Program-made: the position numbers and the translations under genes
Shown: positions 23,102-33,800 of the stretch, piece by piece
Position numbering within the stretch: position 1 is the first letter of the stretch
Layout: the number at the start of each line of letters is the position of its first letter
Assembly: GCA_034509735.1 (NCBI GenBank)
Contig: JACGWO010000008.1
Coordinates: 17,495,864-17,559,863, forward strand
Length of the DNA: 64,000 nt
Source of the DNA: Sesamum alatum
Lineage: Eukaryota; Streptophyta; Magnoliopsida; Lamiales; Pedaliaceae
Direction of reading: 5' to 3'
Notes under the pieces: generated by a model
Databases searched by the model: none
Seen by the model: only the letters and a program-made list of their open reading frames with translations
Told to the model about the DNA's origin: nothing

Positions 23102-23237
23102 GAAATTATATTTTTCTTTGAACAATTCAGATTTTGTAATACGTTTAAAAATTTTATTACTATCTTTTTAGAATTTAATATATTTCAAGAAATAATATAG
23201 ATGTTAATATTGCGTGCAACGCACGTGCACTTTACTA
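22759..23237. other. AT-rich DNA with (ATT)n microsatellite and a Helitron-like 3' end
   Basis: An (ATT)n run lies at about 23064-23100. At 23208-23238 the sequence ATTGCGTGCAACGCACGTGC is followed by ACTTTACTAGT. A short GC-rich hairpin (GCGTGC...GCACGC) some ten bases before CTAG/T is the 3' signature of Helitrons. The matching 5' TC end was not located. Confidence 0.45.
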
Positions 23238-25273
23238 GTAATATTAATATTAATAATATATAAAAGCATCAATAGGCATTTTGGTTTTTTTATTTTATTT
23301 TCATAAATTACTCTTAATCTATTATTATGTATAGGATTAATTAATTAATTAATTAATTAATTATGTAAATCTATTTTTATTAATTAATAATACCACAAAA
23401 AAAGGTTTTTGGAAATGTGGCTTTTCATCTTTCTGCTTCATTCTCTACTTTCTCTATCATCCCAAATCTATTGGTTTCCATGCTCCCACACACTTGAAGC
23501 TAAGTTGAGAAGCTATTGTCAAATTTGTTTGTTTCCGTTATTGCGATTGGAGAGGAAAAAGAGCATGATTGAGCACAATCGAGTTCAGATGTCTTGTCAT
23601 TGGACGAGTTAATTGAGGGAAGCGAAAATTTTCCTCTCCAGCAAGTATGGATTAAAGTGTCGTTTTCAACAAATATTTCGAGTTTATAAATATTAGAAAT
23701 TTTTCGAAAATTCTATCGAAAAATCGTAAAATTAAAAGAAACATACATAATAGTCATAGAAAAAATTGACAATATTACCTTTCTTTTTTTAATTCAAATA
23801 TATGTAGTTTAATTTTGTATCATTTAGCCAATATATGTAGTTTAATTTTATGTAGTATAATTATGTATTTGGAGTTATTAATTGATGTAATTGCTATTGA
23901 ACTAAATAATAATATAATATTTATGTTTAACTATGTGTTATAAAATGTCTATATTACGTTGATACTTATACATATAACATTACTAATTTAGCTTAATATT
24001 AAATTTGGTATCATTAAATGAAATACTTATGTATAACACTAGAATTTATATATTTGTAGCTAAAAGTATGAAATAAATATTTCTCTGAAAAATTAGGAAA
24101 AATAAAAAGTTTCTTAGGAAACTCAAAGATTTCGAAAGAAAATTAAGTAAAATGAAGTGTTTTGAAGGAAACTAGATAATTTCGAAACTAGCATGTATTT
24201 TTATTTCCATAATATCGAAAAGAGAAACGTTTCCATAGTTTGGATGAAAATGCATGAAAATTTTAAACCATACCAGCAAGTACCATGGTATATTCAACTT
24301 GCCAAGGGTTCACTCTATTCACGTTTTAAAGTCTTTCAGGTTCACCTAAGTTACCTGCGGTTGCAAAATGAATAGTAAAAATGTTCATAATTGTTAATTC
24401 TTTATATTTAATCTTTTCATATCCTTTTGAATGATTAATCTGATTTTATTTAATAAGTTTTATTTATTATAGTTAAAAATTTAAAATTGAATAACCACAA
24501 TAACAAAATATTAATATATATAATTAAATAAAAATAAAAACTTAAAAATAAACTTGGATCAAAGCTAATTAATAAGATGATTAATCTAAAGCTAAAAGTA
24601 AAGAAAAACAAAATTTCATTTCATTGTTTGTTATTCTGATGTATCAGAGTAACATAACATATAGTTGAGAATATAAGAGCCTCATTGAAAACAAATATTC
24701 GGCAGCAAATGTCAAACTATAATTAAAAAGTACCAAGTCAATAAAATTAAATAAGTTTATTCTACTTTCGTATATTTTTATATTGTAAAGTATACGATGC
24801 ACATATTTATTAAATTATTATATGCATTACTTCTCTATATTGAAAATTCAATATATATATATATATATATATATTTATTATTTAGTCTTAGTCATTGTAT
24901 ATTTTACACACACATCATACATATACATGTGTATGTCTGTCTGTAAATTTATTATGTGTTTGTTGTGTATGTATATAATTATCTTGACCCAAATTTACAT
25001 ATATGAATTAAGATTTACTTATACTAAAACAAAAGCATATATTGCATGTCGAAAAAAAAAATGAACTATAAAATAATAAATCAAGTGGAGAAAATAAAAT
25101 ATTTTATCTTTTAACGGTATGCTTTTACTTTGTAGAAAAAGGATTTTTTATTTGTAAAGTACCTATTAAGTTTTAGTTAAAATATTTTATTTATAAATTT
25201 GTTTTATTATTATAATATAATAATTTTATTGAGATAATATGAATTACGTAAAACGCACGTGCTTCTGACTAGT
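23238..25273 (+). mobile_element. Candidate non-autonomous Helitron
   Basis: The right end carries GAATTACGTAAAACGCACGTGC followed by TTCTGACTAGT at about 25246-25273, closely similar to the terminus at 23208-23238 and with the CTAG-T ending of Helitrons. The left border (AATATATAAAAGCATCAATAGGC, about 23258) resembles the AT-rich start of plant Helitrons, but it is a guess. The interior contains microsatellite DNA ((AT)n at about 24850-24873, TAAT repeats at 23338-23361) and no Rep/helicase. The small open frames inside match nothing recognised. Confidence 0.35.
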
Positions 25274-25509
25274 TATTATAGACATGGCAATCTTGGAGTA
25301 ACCATTTTACATGCGTTGTTTTTTAAATAAACTAAGGATCATCTAATGTAATACATTAATTATTTCAGCAGAAAATCCATCAAAATATGATAGAAGACTA
25401 AGCCTACAACTTATACAGAGTTTCAATTTTTCCTTGCACTCAATAAAAAGATAGAAGTGATTAATGGCAGACTGGAATGCAATTGAAAAAAAAAACAACA
25501 TCAACCAAA

Positions 25510-25815
25510 AAAATAAAAAAAAAATCTAAAAAGAGAAAAATATTAGCCAAAGCAATACAGGATGATGGACCACAAACATGACTTATTAGTAAGAGAGGTA
25601 ATACATCAATTGAAATTGATGACAAAGATAAGGAGATCTCGATTGAAGAAGGTCAGAAGAAAAAAAGAGGATTGCCTAAGAAGAAAAAACAAGAACAATT
25701 TGAGATACAAATTTCGAGCGATAAAAGAAGAAATTCTAAACAATTTGGGAAAAAAAATACAGGACAAAGTCCACTAAGGGAAATAAGAAGAAGACAATAC
25801 CCGGGATCGAGATAA
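25510..25815 (+). pseudogene. Unidentified lysine-rich coding remnant
   Basis: One frame runs from about 25510 to a TAA at 25813-25815 with a single internal TGA at 25579-25581. It is strongly basic and compositionally protein-like: KRKILAKAIQDDGPQT before the stop, then SIEIDDKDKEISIEEGQ, KKKRGLPKKKKQEQFEIQI and RRNSKQFGKKN. RGLPKKKK resembles an AT-hook (RGRP) core, so a DNA-binding tail of a transposon or chromatin protein is possible. The family is not recognised. A Helitron-like degenerate end (ATCACGTGCAATGCACGT, about 26034) lies downstream. Confidence 0.3.
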
Positions 25816-26625
25816 AAAATAAAAAGACTAATGAAGATTACAATAATTTTATGCTCTATTGTTATTTAAATTTAGTATTTTCAATTCGTTTAAGTCTTCT
25901 TATATATTAGGACAATATCTTATGTTGACCAACATCCTGAGAATTCATTTCTTTTTATTCAAAATAAAATAATATATTTTATATTTAACTATTTAATTTC
26001 AAAAATAAAATAATATTTTAATAAAATTATATGAATCACGTGCAATGCACGTTTTCATTACATGTAAAGATATAAGGTGTAAAAAAATTAGAATGTTCGG
26101 AAAAACAAACTTGATGTATATACAATGACAAATAAACCGTAAAAGTTGGTGGGAATAACCTTCTAACTTTTGACTTAATGAATTGAATTTAAACAATTCA
26201 AAAGCATAAGTAGTAAATTAAAAATATTCATTTTAACTTATTTTCAATAAAAACTGATAATCACTTAACTTAAACTATTACAAATATCCCTTAGTCGTCC
26301 CATATATATATATATATCCAGGGATTACACATCTAAGACATAAAGATCATAAAATTATCTTATTTAATGAACAAAAATATGAATAGTCATCTGTAAGATG
26401 AAAAATGGGAATAAGCTAAAATAAGATGATATCCCTTAGTCCCATATATATTCATGACCAAGCAAACTTTATTGTGTTTGCACGTTTTTGGTTTTTTTAA
26501 CACTTATGCACGCACAAAAACACTATCAAGATTTGACCAAGAGATCTCCCATAGAAAAATTTTGTGCTCGAACAATTGAGCTATCCCAGGGTTATTGTGT
26601 GTTTTCACCTTCTGAAATATGGGTT
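25816..26625. other. AT-rich intergenic DNA with a degenerate Helitron-like end
   Basis: At about 26034-26051 ATCACGTGCAATGCACGT can form the GC-rich hairpin seen at the two upstream Helitron-like termini, but the CTAGT ending is missing. Nothing else is recognised. Confidence 0.35.
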
Positions 26626-26634
26626 TTTGAGTTT

Positions 26635-27051
26635 GGGTAAATTACAGCTACATCCCTTGAGATTTGACATAATTACAAATACTCCTCGTTGTTTGAAAAA
26701 TTACAAATACCTGTAATTTTTAACCAAAGGCCTGAAATTGATCATTTTGCGCTTAATTTTTTTATTAAAATTATAAAATAATCAGTCGGGACAAATTGCA
26801 TTATTGTTGCTCTGTGTAAAAAACTTAAGAAACCTCTCCCTGCGGATTATAGTCCAAATTTTTTTTAAGAATTAAATAGAAAATAATTCAGTGCATAAGG
26901 GCATTTTTGATCAGTTCATCCATAAAAATAGATGAAAATTGACTATTTGTTAGATGATTATAAGCCTCAACGGGATATTTGTAATTTCTCAAACAACAAA
27001 GAAATATTTGTAATTATACCAAACTTTAGGAGAGGTAATTGTAATTTACCC
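26635..27051. mobile_element. Small Mutator-type MITE
   Basis: The left end GGGTAAATTACAGCTACAT and the right end, complement GGGTAAATTACAATTACCT, open inverted arms of about 75 bp that share ATAATTACAAATA and TTGTTTGA. The flanks are TTTGAGTTT (26626-26634) and TTTGAATTT (27052-27060), a 9-bp target duplication with one mismatch. The 417-bp element has no coding capacity. The GGGTAAA tip resembles that of the element at 852-2030. Confidence 0.75.
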
Positions 27052-27181
27052 TTTGAATTTTAACAAACAAATGAAAGGATCAAACCATAACATGGATATT
27101 GCAAGAAACCGGGACATGATCATGAAAACTGCATCAGGAATCTAGGATTAATGAAAAACCTCTCATTTCACTAGCGATAGT

Positions 27182-27410
27182 ATGGTGTCATTTTCAGCTA
27201 AGAATATATATTTTTATTTTTGGATAGGTTGTTGGGTGAGAATGATAATACATATGGATTAGTTAATGAAACTGTCTTTTATATTGGATTGTAGTGTCAA
27301 ATCAATATATTTCAATTAGAGTACACATAAATAAACATGTTTTCACTTTAATTACTGCTTCAAAAACTGAAAACTGAAAATATAAACATAAACAAACAAG
27401 CTGTTTACTA
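27182..27410. repeat. MITE family 'GTTTGTGTTTTC', diverged copy downstream of IIL1
   Basis: The block GGATTAGTTAATGA to TTTTATATTGGATTG and the 3' part CAAAAACTGAAAACTGAAAAT followed by ACAAACAAGC match the copies at 28724-28962 (inverted) and 31979-32204. The left terminus is decayed. Confidence 0.5.
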
Positions 27411-27673
27411 AATGTTTCCTAATTTAGTACAAATGAAATGAAATAACTGTCATCCTCAATGTCGAACAAGTACAAGTTCATTGTTTCATTGGCATTCTCT
27501 ACTGTAATATTATTACAAACTCAGAACTCAGTTGTTTTCTAAGGTGAAAAGTTCTAACAGACCAGAACATCATACATATGCATCAGTGAACATCAGAAGG
27601 CCGGGTTTGTCAACTCCAGCAAGTCATATATTCAAGAAGTAGCATACAGAATCACGACATTCGCTGGCGAAAG

Positions 27674-30600
27674 TTACTGCAAAAACTCTCTTGGATCAGT
27701 GACAAAACCAGTCAATGCAGATGCTGCAGCCGTGTATGGAGAAGCTAGATAGATCTGCCCTTCTTTGTGGCCCATACGACCGGGGAAGTTCCGGTTTGTG
27801 GTTGAAACACAGACCTGCATTTCATCAAAATCAAGCAGTCAATAGCTCTCTTACAATGAAAAGTAGACGTCGACTTCATCTCACAGGCCAGAGAGATTAA
27901 GGCTACATGAAAACATAGTAAAGATCCATAAAACCTGCCAGTATATCATTTTAATGGATAATAAAGGAGTTGCTCTTGAAGAAATTGCACAACCTTGCAT
28001 GGGGGTACAATACGTTAGATGCAGTGCCTTAAAACGGAGTCGGGCTATGTCATACTTAACGATGTGTCGTTGAAAAAGAAATTACAAATTTTTAAGATAT
28101 ATGGCAAGGTTGTGACAATTAAGTGATTTTCGACAAATTCATACAGAATGAAAATCTGTAAGGAACCGATGCTTCCAAGATCATGCTTATCACATCGGAG
28201 ACAACCGATTCTTTCAAGATCATGCTTCATCCTACGCATTTTAATGGCGTCATACACATTTTCATAGCGTGTTAGACATATTCTTGGATCCAATGAATTA
28301 TCACTTAATAAGTTTTTCCGAAAATACAGATAATAAAAACTAATATAAAACAAAGTTTTCACACGCTCAGGCATTTTCTTCAGAATACTTTCAGATTAAA
28401 GAAAATGTTTCTTTTAATTCTTTTCTTCAATCAAATTCAACCAGAAGTCACAAATTTATCAGGAACAGATCCCTGTCAACATGAGAAACAGCATAACTTG
28501 CCTGAGGTTCGTTCATGCGAGCATAAGTATCTCTTGGTCCTCCTAAGCAAGCACCGCAATTGGGGCTTGCCGGTGTATCGCAACCAGCTTCCTCAAAAAT
28601 CTGCGAGCAAGTTTTTCCACCAGATCCCGGCACTGGAATGCTATACACATCCATCCACACCTGAAAAGGCACATATAATTTACACAACAAACAAGAACCT
28701 TCGACGTTTAATTTGTTTCCATAATGGGATTATTTGTTTGTGTTTTCATTCTGTTTTTGAAGCAATAATCAAAGTGAAAACATATTTGTTTATAGGTATT
28801 CTCATTGGAAATATATTGATTTAACACCACAGTTCAATATAACACACAATCTCATTAACAAATCCAAACATATTCTCATTTCACACGAAAACCTATACAA
28901 AATTGAAAATACATATTTTCCATTGAAAACTGAAAATAAAACACAAACAAAAGCCTTCAACATCTAACAGCACTTGACTAGAGCATACCTTTTGTGTAGC
29001 AGGAACAAGAAATGTCGGGACTTTCACCTTTTTCCCCTGTTGATAAGCAGATTGGTAGAGTTATTTGAGAAAAAAATGAAACTGAACTGAAACTTCGGTT
29101 GGGCTGGATTCTGATGTTTTAGACTCGAAGCGTACAAATTACTTTGTAACTAAATGACTTCGTTTGCAAACTTCATTAAACACTAGCATTTCAAACACAC
29201 TCGATGTATTTGAAGAGTGATATCCAGATGACCAAGTGATATACAATATACTAACTGTTGGAAGTTTCCATCCCAAGAATGGTATCAGCCTTTACAGTCC
29301 AAAAATAGAAACATTTGAAGTGTATAGATCAAATGGTGCCAGCCTTTGTACTTCAGAAACAGATTAAACTCAATGGACTAAAGAGCAAGCATGCATATGA
29401 ATGACTCACGTATAAGTACATGCTTATTGAAATACTAGAAATCCTTAAACTGATCATCTTAGTTGTATCAGTCAGTTAAATGCACTGGTTGTTTGCAAGG
29501 ACTAATCAGGTTTCATTTGTCATCTGAGGTGCAAAACCACTATCAAGTTCTGCAATTAAAACACTGTCTTCCAACCACAAAAGCAACAGAACCATTTTGT
29601 ACCGAAGCAAGAAAGACTTTGGCAGCAGCCATGAAATCCTCTGTTTTTCCACCGGTGCAGGATCCAATATACACTCGGTCGATTTTCACATCTTTGCATT
29701 CTCTGGCTAAAGCTCGATTATCGGGAGAATGCGGCTGAGAAACCACAAAACATATGTTAATGCCACATGAAGTGAGTCCAAGTCACACACTCAAGCAAAG
29801 TTAAAAGAGTTTCATGTTGTTTTTCACGCTTTCTCGACACAGTATACCAATTCAAGCCCTCTGATTTTTGCAAGAAAATACAATGGTTATGAAGTATCTA
29901 CATAAAGACATTCTTATGCCTCTTCGGATAATAGCTCGGAGAAGTGATGAAGTCAAGATGGCTTAGACTACTAACCTTAGCCACCATTGGCTCCAACTTT
30001 GACACATCAAATCTGTACTCTGATAGAAATCTATCAAAAACGAAAAATGGACCTGTAAGCATATCAAAGTTCACCTAAAACAAGTGACATGATGCTGTGG
30101 AAAGATCTTATTAGCGTTGCTACACGAATTTTCCAACAAATCATTAACGAGATCTAAACTTGAAATGTAGATTAACATAAAATTTAGTGTACAACATGTT
30201 ATAACACATGAAAGGGACCCTTGAAGTAGAATGTTCATGTGATGAATACAAAACAGAAATCTGAATGAAAGAAAATTGCATGATAAGAGAATTATTAAAC
30301 TTCTGCCGAATCTCTTTACAGTATTTGATAGATCACTAACTCAATGGAAGAGGTTCCGTTTACCGAAAGAACAAGACATGGATTAATTTTCTAGGGATAT
30401 TCCAGATAGTTTTCATTTCGTACCAGCAGATTTTAAGAAAAGCTTGTAACAAGTACACACCACACTTCTACTAGCACAGGAAATACTGATCCTACACTTG
30501 CGTAAGCATGTTATGAAAGGCTACCTTGCTTGTCCATCACTATGAACTGGTTCATACGGCACAGATGTCTTGTCCTAAGAAGCAGAAAAAAGTAGCATCA

Positions 30601-30814
30601 TTATCAAAGAAAATAACCCAAAACACAAGATCATACATGCTTCTTCAACCACAGCCACACAAACAAAAGAGGGAAAACGAAAAAAGTAGTCAATACTTGG
30701 AGTCAAAACAAAAGGACATTGAAATATATTAGGTGCACCATGCACCTATCTGTGTGTATTCTCATGACTTTGAATAAGTGTGCTTTTTGTATGCAAGTCT
30801 TTTACTTTTGAGAT

Positions 30815-30879
<65 letters not shown>

Positions 30880-33800
30880 CAGTCAGTGACATGCTACACT
30901 AACCTGAAGATACTTATAAGTGGTACTATCAGCAGGAACAACACCATTCTTTCCCCCAGCTTCAACAACCATGTTGCATAACGTCATTCTCTCCTCCATC
31001 TAAAAGATAATGGATGCACCAACAAAAGCCATTAGCGACTCACGAAAGCTATGTTAAAAATCTAATTTACAAATAAAAACTAAATTGCGAAGTGTGTACT
31101 TACTGTCAAACTTTCAACAGTAGAGCCGACAAATTCCATTGCTTTATATGTTGCACCAGCAACTGAAATTTCACCAATAATCTACAGAACATGCAATAAC
31201 TAAGTCAAAGAAACTGGAGAGTTTCTCACTCAAATGAATATAAGCCAAGATGTCACTTCTGAATATTTAAGATACGCTAAATATACTTACTTGCAAAATC
31301 AAAATCTTTTGCAAGCAAATAATCAGGCATTTCACCGTCCATCACAAATCTCAAAGTTGGAGGCACCTGCAATGCATTGATGCAAAATAATTATGAAATT
31401 CATGCATGCGTGTAAAGAAAAATTTGGGACACGTATCCTAAATTGGAATGCAGGTGCGAATGGCCCCATTTACTAAAGAATACAGTATCTCATAATATTC
31501 ACATATTTGTAATTTTAAGGTTTCACGTCTGCACTCATTGATGGAAACAAAAATCTCTATTTCTCTAACCATATATAGGGAACAGGTTCAACAACATGAA
31601 GCTGAAGTGAAGTCAACAAAACAAAAGAATGGGATGCTAAAGTTAAATTTTGTTCCCTGGTACTTGCAAAAAGAATAAAGTCCGTTGCAGAATGATGAAA
31701 ACAACCAAGAGATTATATTAGCATGCACTTAGGTAACCCTGTAAATTCTGTGCAGTGTCCAGAAGAGCAAGGAAACTGCCTTCTTCAACATGAACTGAAT
31801 TAGAAAGGCTCAATGTCAATGTAAAAGTTTTCCCATCGATTTCTTATTCTGACTAAGAAGTAAACGTTGCTTCATGGTCAAAACAACATATCCAAATGAA
31901 TAGTCTAGGAAAACAGGGGTGCTTAAAATTTATTTATAGTTGGGTTGCCACATCCAGGGAGAATGATTGCTGATAAGATGCCTATTTGTTTGTGTTTTCA
32001 TTTTCAGTGGAAAATATGTATTTTCAGTTTTGTAGGTTGTCGTGTGACATGAGAATATATTTGGATTAGTTAATGAGATTGTGTTTTATATTGAATTGTG
32101 GTGTCAAATTACAATGAGTATACATATAAACAAACATGTTTTCACATTAATTATTGTTTCAAAAACTGAAAATTGGAAATGAGTACACACGCAAACAGGC
32201 ATAATCTGTCCAAATAATAATTTCAGGTAGCATTCATGCACCACAATCCAAGCATAGTCAAAAGAAATCCCAATCATTCAGAGACTTGAAAAAGATCTAG
32301 TAAAAGCAAGCAAACATCAGAAGCTGGAATTTTAGTACTTGATAATCCAAATCCAGGTACAGTATGATACATATCTATCTTTTCTCCTTTGTTTGCAAGA
32401 ATGTTAAATGCAGAAGAAAAAAACAAGCTACACAAATTTTGCACTCTCACCAAATCTAAAAAGTACCTGACTAGAACTGACTGACAAAAGAAAAGAAGAA
32501 ATACAATTAAGAGAATACAAATTAGATATACCTTAAGCAAAAGCTTTCCAGTACCCAACACAAAACCTGCATCGGTAATTCCAATTCCAGTAGCAAATTG
32601 ACCAAATGCTCCAGCAGTACATGTGTGTGAATCTGTACCTAGCAAGACCTATAATAGAAAACCCAATGATAATCCTGGAGAGTAACGCATAAAAAGAAAA
32701 AGAAAAGAGGAGAGTGAACAATCCTAAATTTTTAATCTGCAATCAACACCTGTCCAGGTCTGCAATGACCTTCTTGAGCAAGAGCCACATGGCACACACC
32801 TTTGTAATCTGGATTGGCCTGCAATGTCACCGGAGTAGATTTAATAATCACAACATAAAGATACAAAAGAAGGCTAGAATTAGCATGCACTCAGGCAACT
32901 AAGCTAACCCTGAAGTTCCCAAAATCTTTAATGTCATAGAAGTACTTAATATTTTGTTCAGTACAGAAATCCCTCAAGATGTCCACATTGCGATTTGCGC
33001 GTTCATCATTTGTGAATATATAATGATCTGGAATGACTACAAGTTTTTCACGGTCCCAGACCTGCAAATTACAAAAGAAACAATTCTCTAACTTAGACCA
33101 GGCACACAGAGATGAATTATCTCCGGACAAGGAACAAACATAAGAAAAGTTGGACATGAATTAATTCTACAAGTGAGCTGCTAAATTGTCAACTATATAC
33201 AAACAAGAAAAGTGAAAACAAAAGAAAAAAAATATTAATCTATTATGACTACCAAATCGAGTAATTCTCCTTCATTCACCTTATGAACATTAAAGATATA
33301 AGAGACAGTCATCAGATTAAAATACTAAAGGTTACATAAGGAACCATTTTATAGAAGACAGGAGAGCACTACAAGCAGCTTATAGTCGACTACTAATTAA
33401 TGCGGGAACCATTGACTTTTAACCGCTTAGGGTATATGGAACACAATCAAGTCGAATTCAAATTTGAGCAAACAAAGGATGGGCTTGCAAATTAGTGAGG
33501 GCTAAAGTGCCACTGAAAGTCTCTTTCTCCATGGGCAGTGCAAGCAGCATGATAATTACGTCACCATGAACACCAAATCCAAGGAAATGAATCCCAGACA
33601 ACAGCTGGCCCAACTTAAATGAGAAAAACAGGTTCTCTATAGTCTATCCTCACTATAACATATGTCTAGATCCATGAAAATTGCTTCACATATGTAGATA
33701 GAGAAAAAAGGCTTCACTGGAAACTAAGCTCTCATGAAGTTCTTAAATAAATTATGTAAAGAAAAGTGAGGTGATTAAATCACTACCACCAAGATCTCTA

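Noticed and set aside
28405..28824. 139-codon plus frame
   Set aside because: It is antisense to IIL1 exon 14 and the adjacent MITE; the minus strand gives the conserved isomerase sequence.
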